Assembly (NCBI RefSeq): GCF_034676725.1
Contig: NZ_JAUCBR010000004.1
Coordinates: 1,193,501-1,257,500, forward strand
Reading direction: 5' to 3'
DNA: 64,000 nucleotides
Origin: Denitromonas sp.
Lineage (GTDB): Bacteria > Pseudomonadota > Gammaproteobacteria > Burkholderiales > Rhodocyclaceae
Below are positions 17,659 through 28,766 of the stretch, in pieces. Position numbers and translations under genes: made by a program. Position 1 is the first letter of the stretch, and every line of letters begins with the position of its first letter. A model generated the notes under the pieces. The model was given only the letters and a program-made list of their open reading frames with translations, did no database searches and was not told where the DNA came from.

Positions 17659-19227
17659 TCATGGGTCCAGCAGCCGTAGAGTGTTCGAAATCGTATCCCA
17701 ATGCCATTTGCGTTTTGCGACGCGAGCCGAAGCAACAGCCTGAAGCTCCCTACGCTTCGAGCTGCCAACGAGCTTTTGGACTACATAGATGGCGCCCGCG
17801 CTAGGCAATCTAGGAACGACTTCCGCTGCTTCTTTGGTGATCGTTGATGCCTGCGGATCCCCAGAACTAGTCGCAACTCGGGCGAAGAAAGCCCTAGCCA
17901 AACCCTCTGAATACGCCTCACCTCGGCCCTTTGCTGATCGGATTGCTCGCTGGTATAGCTGACGTCCTTGTTCGAAATCGCCAAACGCATAGGCCAAGGC
18001 GCCGGCATTTGCTAAATAGTGTGTAGCATATTCCTTGAGATCAGAATTCCGCCCAAGGCGCACAAAATCCTCCATAGCTTCATCCAGATCTCCGGCCTGA
18101 ATTTTTGAAAACAATAAATTTAACGCTTGGCCGATATGATGCCCATCCAGCTCGCTAGCAGCTTTTGCTGCTTCCAGCGCCTCTGCATAGCGACCCTGGA
18201 GGTTCAATAAGTAACTTTGAGTATCCTTTGGCCTAGATGCAAACGGCTCATCCTTTGCCCATAGCGCTGCGTGCTCAATCGCCTCCTCAATCTGCAGGTT
18301 TCGGTAGGCGTTATGCGAATTTGCCTCAAACGACATTGGCGTTTCTAAGGCACGCTGATCGACCACCAATCTCAGTTTAGTCGCCGCCCATTCCACTTGG
18401 GCCAAACTATTGTCGTTCGGATGGCAAAGTGCGAGCTTAAATAGATTTTTCGCCTTTTTATTCGAATTTGAGAGCAATTCAACCGTAGCCGCCGCGCTCG
18501 CTAGCTCAGTCATCTCGGATCCTACATGCTTGGCTTCACTTAACATACGGATCGTCTGCTTAACCAATATAGATGTCCTATCACGGACCGTAGCGACAGC
18601 TATCTCTGACGCGCGCACCCAAGGATCAATAGTGATCAAAGGTGAGCGCAACAGAAGATCGTGTGCAATCTCATACTCACCAATATGCAGATAATACCGA
18701 GCAGCAGATCGAATAACGAATCGTGATTTCGGGGCCAGTGCAACTGCTGCCTTGACATATCGAAGAGCGGCCTTGTCCTGTCTCAACGCAGCGAGTTCAC
18801 GTGCAACATCCATAAGTAACACAGGGTTACGATAATCAATAGCTAGCAGCGAGCGAGCCTGCTTTATAAAGTCTATTGACGCGGAGGCCACTCGATCGGC
18901 CGACCAGCCCTGAACGACTTGCTGCGCTGCACGCACCAATTGTCTGGAGCCGATCCGATCTTTGTACGCAAGGATTGCCTCGGCTGCTTGCTTCGCTGCT
19001 GACAAATTTCCAGTGGCCGATGCAAGAAACATAAGCTCAGCAGCAACAGGGACCGATCCAATCTCATCAAACTCTCTGGCTTTGTATGCAACTTCTTGAC
19101 TGATCTTTTTCCTTGTATCATCTGGCAAAACTGCTTTCGCGATGGACTTGGATTCCAAGGTGGTCGCTACAAGCCAAGATGAGCGCCATCGCGGAACAAC
19201 TCTCCGAGGCCGTTGATCATTAAGCAT
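17659..19227 (-). CDS. TPR-like repeat protein partnered with a kinase
   Basis: A 522-residue soluble protein with no signal peptide or membrane segment. From about residue 40 to 500 it is built of alternating amphipathic helices that look like degenerate tetratricopeptide repeats (for example YAEALEAAKAASELDGHHIG and FEQGRQLYQRAIRSAKGRGE). I do not recognise a catalytic domain. Its start overlaps the end of the upstream Ser/Thr kinase by eight bases, so the two are translationally coupled and it is the likely substrate or scaffold of the kinase. G+C and codon use are clearly lower than in the neighbouring genes, a sign of horizontal transfer. Confidence 0.7.
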   Translation of the reverse strand: MLNDQRPRRVVPRWRSSWLVATTLESKSIAKAVLPDDTRKKISQEVAYKAREFDEIGSVPVAAELMFLASATGNLSAAKQAAEAILAYKDRIGSRQLVRAAQQVVQGWSADRVASASIDFIKQARSLLAIDYRNPVLLMDVARELAALRQDKAALRYVKAAVALAPKSRFVIRSAARYYLHIGEYEIAHDLLLRSPLITIDPWVRASEIAVATVRDRTSILVKQTIRMLSEAKHVGSEMTELASAAATVELLSNSNKKAKNLFKLALCHPNDNSLAQVEWAATKLRLVVDQRALETPMSFEANSHNAYRNLQIEEAIEHAALWAKDEPFASRPKDTQSYLLNLQGRYAEALEAAKAASELDGHHIGQALNLLFSKIQAGDLDEAMEDFVRLGRNSDLKEYATHYLANAGALAYAFGDFEQGRQLYQRAIRSAKGRGEAYSEGLARAFFARVATSSGDPQASTITKEAAEVVPRLPSAGAIYVVQKLVGSSKRRELQAVASARVAKRKWHWDTISNTLRLLDP

Positions 19228-20242
19228 TCTTTACCACCTGCCGAATTCTGGATTTTTTCTCAAGAATATCAAACCGGGAAACGTAGCGTTCAAGCCAAAG
19301 CGAACTGACGTCTGACGTCGATGCTAGGTTGGTGCGACCACGCCGGGTGGGATCTGGGTGGCAAAGGTCAAGAACGATATCAACGAGATCGTTGCGAAAT
19401 CGCACAGGGAACTCAGTAGAAATCTCTGACAATCCCTCAACAATTGCTGCATGAATATGATCAATCACTTGTTCATAGGAATCCCCCCACACGTTAGGAC
19501 GATATGGCTCTGCCAATTTTCCAAGCACATACTCTGGAAAACAAATGTTGGCAAATGAAAAAACAACGAGGCATCCAAGATGAAAAACGTCAACACTCTG
19601 CCTGCGTTCGAGCCAATTTTCCCGCAAATAGCCATAGCGCTGTTCGAAGGGTGCATAGCTGTATGCTCCAGCAATGCACAACCCATCGTGAGGGGCAGCT
19701 TTCCCACGCCGAGATGACCGACCCAGATCGCCCAATTTAAGACTCTCCTCTCCAAACCTCAGCACATTCGATGGCTTTAGATCTTGATGCGCGATCTGTT
19801 CCTTGTGCAACTGAAGGAGGGCGAGTGTAGTCTGATGCAGAATTTGGAATCTCCACCGATCATTTACTGCTTTGCTCACGTCAATACTATCTCTGATGTC
19901 GCCATCGGCGAGTTCGAAGATAAGGAAAGGCACATACCGTAAAACCGCTGGAGCATTGGAATCCCGCTCAACCTTGTCAGACTCAATAACCTGAGCGATG
20001 CGCCGGAGCCTCTTCTCCCTGCATAGCGCCACCAACTCTGTCTCATATGCAAATGCGGACAGCAACCCAGAGATCTCCGTGATATCGAATTTCTCTATAT
20101 CAAGAGCTTTGAGAAAGGCCTTGCGCCCATCCTTCTCGACGAAATAGCAATCTGAAAAATATCCTCCCGTATGATCTGCAGCAAATGGAACCGGATCTCC
20201 GATTACCCATCCTGCAGGCGTTATCTTGCCCTTTAGATCCAT
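19220..20242 (-). CDS. Hanks-type serine/threonine protein kinase
   Basis: A 340-residue soluble kinase. The phosphate-anchoring lysine is in AFLKAL (K45), the catalytic loop reads HQDLKPSN (residues 152-159, D154 catalytic) and the magnesium motif is DLG (172-174) in place of DFG. An activation-segment GAYSYAPFEQRYGY corresponds to the usual APE region. The glycine-rich loop is loose. There is no transmembrane helix or sensor domain, unlike PknB-type kinases. The ATG at 20242 is chosen over an upstream in-frame codon because GAGGAGGA (20246-20253) lies just before it. It is coupled to the TPR-like gene and shares its AT-rich composition. Confidence 0.85.
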   Translation of the reverse strand: MDLKGKITPAGWVIGDPVPFAADHTGGYFSDCYFVEKDGRKAFLKALDIEKFDITEISGLLSAFAYETELVALCREKRLRRIAQVIESDKVERDSNAPAVLRYVPFLIFELADGDIRDSIDVSKAVNDRWRFQILHQTTLALLQLHKEQIAHQDLKPSNVLRFGEESLKLGDLGRSSRRGKAAPHDGLCIAGAYSYAPFEQRYGYLRENWLERRQSVDVFHLGCLVVFSFANICFPEYVLGKLAEPYRPNVWGDSYEQVIDHIHAAIVEGLSEISTEFPVRFRNDLVDIVLDLCHPDPTRRGRTNLASTSDVSSLWLERYVSRFDILEKKSRIRQVVKNA

Positions 20243-20245
20243 CGT

Positions 20246-20253
20246 TCCTCCTC
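20246..20253 (-). promoter_or_regulatory. Ribosome-binding site deciding the kinase start
   Basis: GAGGAGGA on the minus strand, three to ten bases before the ATG at 20242; an alternative upstream start codon would place this sequence inside the coding region. Confidence 0.7.
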
Positions 20254-20466
20254 GATGCACTCTCTATTCTGTTCAACTGAAGACCACACTCTAATCATAG
20301 ATATAGGGCTGTCAATTTTGCATCAATGAAAATCAAAGCTTCCGAAGTCTTGATTAGGAATATCGTGACTCTTCTGCATCGCAGCACGAAGCCGCAACTG
20401 CGGTGACGCTTTGGCCAGATTTCAGCCAACTAAGGCTTGAATTCCATGTAGGCTCTTTCGTCCCCC

Positions 20467-21279
20467 TCAAAACCGCCCCCGAAAATGCCACTCCCCCGGC
20501 GCCACATCATTCACCACCGCCGCCCGCGTCGCTGCATCTACCCTTGGATCATCCGGATCATACAAGCCGCATAGCCGTAGCGCACGCCGCACATCAATCG
20601 TCTGACCCAAAAACTCGTACACCACCCGCGCGCAGCACGGCATGCGTTCGCCGCTGCCGGAGACGCCGAGCTTGAGGCCGGTGAGGCGGGTGACGCGGTT
20701 CTTGAAGGAAGGGAAGAGGATCGTCTGTGTCATTTCCAGGCCGGTGAGTGACTCGTAGTCGGCGAGGAAGATGCGGTCGGTGAGGAAGTGGGCCATGCCG
20801 AGGTAGATGCCGTGGTAGGCCTTTTCGTGCGGGTGTTCGACGAGGCGTTCGGTGCGCTGGTAGTAGACGCGGCCGTCGCGTTGTTCCAGGCACACCAAGG
20901 TGCGCAGGATCTTGCCGGGGCAGGCCATCGAGCGGTAGGTCTCGAAGTAGTAGCCGAGGTATTTGTCGAGCCCGGCGGTGCCGATGGCCTTGAGGTGGGC
21001 GAGGTGCGGGGCTTCGGGCGCCGTGGACTCGGGCGCGGGGGTGTGGCGCGGGCGCACTTGCACCAGGCGTTCGAACTGGGCGCTGGGCAGCAGGATTTCG
21101 TGTTCTTCGACGCCGAAGAATTCGCAGAAGCGCCGCAGGGTGTTGGCCGAGGGGCGGTAGCGGCCGCTGAGGTAGCGGTTGAACTGGGGGCGGTTCACAT
21201 TGAGCCGCCGGCACACTTCGGCGATGGATTTGTAGTAGCTGCACAGCAGGCGCAGGTTGCGCGCGAAATCGTCGTGCAT
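20467..21279 (-). CDS. XRE-family regulator with C-terminal sensing domain
   Basis: A 270-residue protein with an N-terminal lambda-repressor-like helix-turn-helix (about residues 5-60, including SIAEVCRRLNVNRPQFNRYLSG) and a C-terminal domain of unknown ligand (about 85-270). The ATG at 21279 has GGGAG seven bases upstream; an earlier TTG in frame is less likely. It is divergent from the AGCS symporter/aspA/asparaginase operon and probably regulates it, perhaps in response to an amino acid. Composition returns to genome average here, so it lies outside the kinase island. Confidence 0.82.
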   Translation of the reverse strand: MHDDFARNLRLLCSYYKSIAEVCRRLNVNRPQFNRYLSGRYRPSANTLRRFCEFFGVEEHEILLPSAQFERLVQVRPRHTPAPESTAPEAPHLAHLKAIGTAGLDKYLGYYFETYRSMACPGKILRTLVCLEQRDGRVYYQRTERLVEHPHEKAYHGIYLGMAHFLTDRIFLADYESLTGLEMTQTILFPSFKNRVTRLTGLKLGVSGSGERMPCCARVVYEFLGQTIDVRRALRLCGLYDPDDPRVDAATRAAVVNDVAPGEWHFRGRF

Positions 21280-21322
21280 GGGAGGCTCCCGGGGCAATTA
21301 CTTGCCCGTCATTGACTGCGTC

Positions 21323-21351
21323 TGGCGCAGTATGGCGCAGTTTTCGCGCCA
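21323..21351. promoter_or_regulatory. Operator-like repeats between XRE regulator and symporter
   Basis: TGGCGCAG occurs at 21323-21330 and again at 21333-21340, ten bases apart, and the second copy forms a dyad with GCGCCA at 21346-21351. One helical-turn spacing and placement in the divergent gap suggest a binding site for the adjacent XRE regulator. Confidence 0.35.
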
Positions 21352-21540
21352 ATGCGCAACGTTTCGACCCACTCCGTCAAATTGTCGTGTGGCCCGTCGG
21401 TTGTTGAAATGGGCTTGCCGTCCGGCATGAAAAACACAACAGCGGCTGCAGCCGCAGATGGAGACCTGCCATGCACTCATCCCTATTCCCTTGCCCCTGC
21501 GCGACCGCCTGCCGGCTGACCACTTGCGGAGGACTGCGTC

Positions 21541-22998
<1,458 letters not shown>

Positions 22999-23012
22999 GT
23001 TTCACCCCTGAA

Positions 23013-23037
23013 CCCCGGGGCCACACCGGCCCCGGGG
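23013..23037 (+). terminator. GC-rich hairpin between symporter and aspA
   Basis: CCCCGGGGCC, a five-base loop, GGCCCCGGGG: a perfect ten-base stem 15 bases after the symporter stop, followed by CTTCTCC rather than a T-run. It could attenuate transcription into aspA or be an intrinsic terminator of weak form. Confidence 0.5.
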
Positions 23038-23066
23038 CCTTCTCCGACCCCACGGATCGCCCCCCC

Positions 23067-24467
<1,401 letters not shown>

Positions 24468-24468
<1 letters not shown>

Positions 24469-25469
24469 TGAACGCGCGCGTGCTGATCCTCCACACCGGG
24501 GGCACCATCGGCATGACCGGCTCGCCCGACGGCCTGCGGCCGATGGCCGGCTTCGGCGCGGCGCTCGGCGCACAGTTGCGGGCGACGGGCGCGCCGGATT
24601 GCGACATCGTCGAGCTGGCACCGCTGATCGACAGCGCCAACCTGCAGCCGGCGCACTGGCGCCACATCGCCGAGGCACTGCTCAGCCGCTGGGACGACTA
24701 CGCCGGCTTCGTGGTGCTGCACGGCACCGACACCATGGCGTGGAGCGCCTCGGCGCTGTCCTTCATGCTGCGCGGTGCCGACAAACCGGTGGTCTTCACC
24801 GGCGCGCAGATCCCGCTGCTGCAGCCGCGCAGCGATGCGGCCGGCAACCTGCGCGCCGCGCTGGAGATCGCCGCCGCCGGCACGGTGCGCGAAGTCGGCC
24901 TGCTGTTCGGCCAGCACCTGCTGCGCGGCAACCGCAGCCGCAAGCTCAAGAGCGTCGCCTTCGACGCCTTCGATTCGCCCAACTGCCTGCCGCTGGCCGA
25001 CATCGGCATCGACATCACCGTCCACCACGAGCGCCTGCTGGCGCCGGCCGAACGCCAATTCTCGCTGCCGGCGTTCGATCCCGAGGCGGTGGCCGTGCTG
25101 CCCATCTGGCCGGGGCTGCCGGCGCGGGTGGTCGACGCCGTGCTCGAGTCCCCCGCCGTGCGCGGCCTGATCCTCGCCAGCTACGGCGTGGGCAACGTGC
25201 CCGACGCCGACGCCGCGCTGGTCGACACGCTGGCCCGCTCCGTGGACCGCGGCGTGGTGGTGCTCAACACCAGCCAGTGCCCGACCGGCCCGGTGGCCCA
25301 GGGCGCCTACGCCACCGGCGCGGTGCTCAACCGCATCGGCGTGGTGTCGGGCGGCGACATGACGCCCGAGGCCGCCTTTGCCAAGCTGCATGTGCTGCTC
25401 GCCGAGGGCGACGACGCGGCGGCCGTGCGCGCCCAGATCGGCCAGCCGCTGTGTGGGGAGATGGCGTAG
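24468..25469 (+). CDS. L-asparaginase, type I-like
   Basis: A 333-residue cytoplasmic asparaginase producing aspartate, the substrate of the upstream AspA. The two catalytic threonine motifs are clear: HTGGTIGM near the N-terminus and VVLHGTDTMAWSAS around residue 80-95, with the lysine-containing RSRKLKSVAFDAF segment. There is no signal peptide, in keeping with the type I enzyme. The ATG overlaps the aspA stop by one base. With the symporter this makes an asparagine uptake and catabolic operon leading to fumarate. Confidence 0.92.
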
Positions 25470-25601
25470 GCCCGCACGGATTGCCGACCGGCGCCGAACC
25501 GCCGCTGCGACACGGGGTCTGAGGGGGGAGGCGGGGGTGTGCGGGGCGTCGGGTCATGGCGCGCCGACAGCGTCCGCCCGTCCACTGCCGGAGCCGACCC
25601 G

Positions 25602-25826
25602 ATGCCATCCCCGATTCTCGAATCGACCCTCACCTGCCCGCACTGCGGTCATGTCGAGACCGAAACCATGCCCACCGCGGCCTGCCAGTATTTTTACGAA
25701 TGCAAGGGCTGCCACAGCATTCTGAAACCGCTCAAGGGCGATTGCTGCGTGTTCTGCTCCTATGGCGATGTGCCCTGCCCGCCGGTTCAGGCCAGCGCGG
25801 CGTGCTGCCCGACGGACACCCAGTGA
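25602..25826 (+). CDS. GDCCVxC-domain protein
   Basis: A 74-residue cysteine-rich protein with a CPHC pair at 12-15, CKGC at 34-37, the GDCCVFC motif at 46-52, a SYGDVPCPPVQ tail and a final CC. It belongs to the GDCCVxC family, some members of which are annotated as selenoproteins with selenocysteine at a cysteine of this motif; here all positions are cysteine codons. It is coupled to a MerF-like gene by a GTGA overlap, so a role in mercury or other soft-metal handling is inferred. The ATG at 25602 gives the family-length product. Confidence 0.88.
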   Translation: MPSPILESTLTCPHCGHVETETMPTAACQYFYECKGCHSILKPLKGDCCVFCSYGDVPCPPVQASAACCPTDTQ

Positions 25827-26017
25827 ACCGGCGCCTGGTGAAGATCGGCAGCCTCGTCACGGCGCTGTGCTGATTCACGCCGGTGCTGGTGTGGCTGGCG
25901 CCGGCGCCGGGGCTGTCGGCCATGCTCGGGTATCTGGACCGAGTGCTGCTGCCCTTGCCGGGGAGCTTTGTGGCGGTGTTGCTGGTCGGGCTGTTGCGCG
26001 GGCGGACGAAGACCTGA
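25823..26017 (+). CDS. MerF-like mercury transporter, candidate selenoprotein (TGA = Sec17)
   Basis: Read through one in-frame TGA (25871-25873), this is a 64-residue protein of two membrane helices. It matches mercuric ion transporter MerF as I know it: ALC-x-FTPVLV, then GLSAMLGYLDRVLLP. In MerF the residue at the TGA is the second cysteine of the mercury-binding vicinal pair in helix 1, so the TGA replaces Cys, the classic selenocysteine pattern. Coding similarity continues to the TGA at 26015-26017, and a hairpin fitting a bacterial SECIS follows the codon. The second CC pair usually found near the MerF C-terminus is missing. The GTG start overlaps the TGA of the GDCCVxC gene. Selenocysteine use is inferred; the alternative is a nonsense mutation. 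Confidence 0.78.
25879..25905 (+). promoter_or_regulatory. Candidate bacterial SECIS hairpin
   Basis: GCCGGTGC (25879-25886) pairs over all eight positions, one a G-U wobble, with GCGCCGGC (25898-25905). Three further pairs, two of them wobble, can close the loop to UGUGG, which contains the G-U expected in the apical loop. The stem begins five bases after the TGA and the apical loop about 16 bases after it, as required for SelB-directed selenocysteine insertion. Confidence 0.6.
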
Positions 26018-26029
26018 AGCGCCGCGCGG

Positions 26030-27661
26030 CTACAGCACCACCGTGGCCAGCCCGAGGAAGGCGAAGAAGCCGATCACGTCGGTCACCGTGGTGAGAATCA
26101 CGCCGCCGGCCAGCGCCGGGTCGATGCCCATGCGGTCGAGCACCAGCGGCACCACCAGGCCGGCGAGCGCGGCGAAGAGCAGGTTGATGAGGATGGCCGC
26201 GCCGATGACGCCGCCAATCTGCCAGTCGCCAAACCATGCCACCGCCAGCGCGGCGACCACCAGCGCCCACAGCACGCCGTTGAGCGCAGCGATGCCCATC
26301 TCCTTGCTCAGCAGCGCGCGCGCGTTGCCGCCGGCCACCTGGCCGAGCGCCATGCCGCGGATGACCAGGGTGAGCGTCTGGCTGCCGGCAATGCCGCCCA
26401 TGCTGGCGACGATGGGCATCAGCACGGCGAGCGCGACGACGCGCTCGAGCGTGGTCTGGAACAGGCCGATCACCCAGGCGGCAACAAAGGCGGTGACCAG
26501 GTTGATGCCCAGCCACACGGCGCGCCGCCGCGAGCTGGTGAGCACCGGGGCGAAGATGTCGGCCTCCTGGTCGAGACCGGCCATGTTCATCATGGCGCGC
26601 TCGGAGCTCTCGCGGATCTGGTCGACCACGTCGTCCACCGTGATGCGCCCGAGCAGCAGCTTGTCGGCATCGATCACCGGCGCCGAGAGCAGGTCGAGAT
26701 CCTGGAACAGGCGGGCAACCTCGTCGTCGGGCAGGTCGACCGGAATGGCCGGGGTCTCGGTGTCCATGATGTCGGCCACCCGCCGCTCTGGCTGCACGGT
26801 GACCAGCGTGCTCAACAGCAGCACGCCCTGATAGACGCCCTTGCGGTCGACCACCATCAGCTTGTCGGTCTGCACCGGCAGGGTCTTGAGCAGGCGCAGG
26901 TAGCCGAGCACGGTCTGCGCCTTCACATCAGGGCGCACGGCGATGTGGTCGGTGTTCATCAGGCCGCCGGCCGAGTCTTCCGGGTAGGAGAGCATCGACT
27001 CGACCTTGTCGCGATGGCGCGCGTCGGTGGCGTGCAGCAGCTGCCGGCCGGTCTCTTCGGGCAGGGTCTGGATGAGGTCGACCAGGTCGTCGAGGTCAAG
27101 CCGGCGGGCGGCAACGACGAGGTCTTCGGGGTCCATCTCCAGCGCCAGCGAGGCGCAGCTCTCGTCGTGGAGGTAACTGAGCACCTTGCCGGCACGGTCG
27201 GTCTCGACCATGCTCCAGGCGTCGACCCGCTCCTTGGGCGGCAAGGCTTCGAGCAGCCCGGCGACCTTGGCCGGGTGCATGCCGTGCAGGATCTTGCCGA
27301 CCCGCTTGAGCTTGCCCTGGGTCAGCGCCTCGCGCACTTCGCGCATCTGGGTGCTGGCGTGATGGGCCTCGGCGGCGGCCGCCGCCTCGCCGTCAGCCGA
27401 CACCGCCTCGCCCGATTCACTGTGCAGCTGCCGGGCCAGTTCGGGGGTGAGGTGGGCGAGGATGCGCGCTTCGTGCGCGGCATCGACCTGCTGCCACACG
27501 GCCAGGCGCTGCGTCTCGTCCAGTGTTTCGATCAGGCTGGCGATCTTGGCCGGATGCATGTGCCGCAGGCGCTTGCGCACCCGCTTGTACTTGCCGGTCT
27601 CGAGCGCCTCGATGATCTGGGCGATCTCGGTTCGTACGCTGCCCACTGCCTGATCGGTCAT
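26030..27661 (-). CDS. mgtE: Magnesium transporter MgtE with duplicated N domain
   Basis: MgtE is a homodimeric magnesium channel gated by cytoplasmic N and CBS domains. The C-terminal half has the five-helix pore with GGIAGSQTLTLVIRGMALGQV and NLLFAALAGLVVPL, preceded by a CBS pair around residues 215-335. At 543 residues it is about 90 longer than usual because the MgtE N domain occurs twice: residues 18-80 and 110-172 align (EALETGKYKRVRKRLRHMHP with EALTQGKLKRVGKILHGMHP), joined by an alanine-rich linker. It converges with the MerF-like gene. Confidence 0.93.
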   Translation of the reverse strand: MTDQAVGSVRTEIAQIIEALETGKYKRVRKRLRHMHPAKIASLIETLDETQRLAVWQQVDAAHEARILAHLTPELARQLHSESGEAVSADGEAAAAAEAHHASTQMREVREALTQGKLKRVGKILHGMHPAKVAGLLEALPPKERVDAWSMVETDRAGKVLSYLHDESCASLALEMDPEDLVVAARRLDLDDLVDLIQTLPEETGRQLLHATDARHRDKVESMLSYPEDSAGGLMNTDHIAVRPDVKAQTVLGYLRLLKTLPVQTDKLMVVDRKGVYQGVLLLSTLVTVQPERRVADIMDTETPAIPVDLPDDEVARLFQDLDLLSAPVIDADKLLLGRITVDDVVDQIRESSERAMMNMAGLDQEADIFAPVLTSSRRRAVWLGINLVTAFVAAWVIGLFQTTLERVVALAVLMPIVASMGGIAGSQTLTLVIRGMALGQVAGGNARALLSKEMGIAALNGVLWALVVAALAVAWFGDWQIGGVIGAAILINLLFAALAGLVVPLVLDRMGIDPALAGGVILTTVTDVIGFFAFLGLATVVL

Positions 27662-27746
27662 ATGCTCGCCTGTGTTTCGCTATCGTCTTCCTGCCGCCGG
27701 GATGGCGCTACGCCACATTGTGACACGACCAGCCAGTGCGGCCGCA

Positions 27747-28619
27747 TCAGCCAGCATCGGGCGCCACATGCCGGCTGGCGCGGTAGAAGCCAAGCACCCG
27801 CGCCACATACTCGCGGGTTTCCGGGTAGGGCGGCACGCCGTCATAGCGCTGCACAGCGCCTTCGCCAGCGTTGTAGGCGGCGGCGGTGAGGGCGATGTCG
27901 TCGTCGAACCGGTCGAGCAGCCAGCGCAGGTAGGCCAGGCCGCCGCGGACGTTCTGCTCGGGGTCGAAGGCATCGGCCACGTTGAAGCGCTCGGCCGTCT
28001 CGGGGATGAGCTGCATCAGGCCCTTGGCGTTCTTGGGCGACACCGCGGTGGGGTCGAAGCCGGACTCGTTGCGCACGATGGCCAGCGCGAAGCGCGGGTC
28101 GACCCCGAAGCGCGGCGCCAGGCGCTGCACCATTCGGGCATGCGGGCGACGGGCGGCCGGCAGTTCGGCGATGTAGCGCTGCACCGCCTGGCGCGAGATG
28201 ACCCGGCCGAGCGTCTTGATGACGGCCAGATCGAGCGGCTGCTCGAAGCAGGCCGGCGTATCGATGCGGCCGGGGGCACGGTCACCGAGGCGCTTCTGCG
28301 CTTCGCGGTGGCCGCGCTGTGCGGCGAACGACAGCAGCGTGGTGGCCACCGTGGGGCCCACGCCGGGGCGCGGATGGGTCTGGTAGAACTTGCCCAGGCG
28401 GTACTGCCCTTCGACGCTGCCCAGGCGGGCAGCCCAGCAGTAGCGCGCCTCCGCGCCGGCGGCAAAGCCCACCGCCTCGGCGGCGATGCCGTCGTCGAGC
28501 AGGCGCGCGATGACCGGCGCCTCGTCGGGGAAGAGGCTGCCACCATCGGCCAGCACACCGCCCGGCAGCGACGCCAGCAGGCACAACATGAATCGAGGTT
28601 TCAGCAATGAAGCAAGCAT
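27747..28619 (-). CDS. Lytic transglycosylase, SLT domain
   Basis: A 290-residue exported murein-cleaving enzyme. A signal peptide is seen at the N-terminus (about residues 1-24, ending VLADGG). A Sel1-like segment (GQYRLGKFYQTHP) precedes the C-terminal SLT domain, where the catalytic Glu is in IVRNESGFDP and the substrate groove motifs GLMQLIPETA and AYNAGEGAV are intact. The position of a conserved GGLAYLRWLLDRF segment agrees with Slt/MltC-type goose-lysozyme folds. It is a monocistronic minus-strand gene next to mgtE. Confidence 0.9.
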   Translation of the reverse strand: MLASLLKPRFMLCLLASLPGGVLADGGSLFPDEAPVIARLLDDGIAAEAVGFAAGAEARYCWAARLGSVEGQYRLGKFYQTHPRPGVGPTVATTLLSFAAQRGHREAQKRLGDRAPGRIDTPACFEQPLDLAVIKTLGRVISRQAVQRYIAELPAARRPHARMVQRLAPRFGVDPRFALAIVRNESGFDPTAVSPKNAKGLMQLIPETAERFNVADAFDPEQNVRGGLAYLRWLLDRFDDDIALTAAAYNAGEGAVQRYDGVPPYPETREYVARVLGFYRASRHVAPDAG

Positions 28620-28766
28620 GGGCTCCCGTCCGGCACCGCGCCGGAGGCGCAGTATGCAGCACCTGGGTGCTTAACGGCAGGCGCGCGCCGGGAGTTGAAT
28701 CCGGGCACCACCGCCTGCGGCGGCCGACGCGCTAGAATCGCCCCGTTTGCCCCGCCCGCCCCTGCC

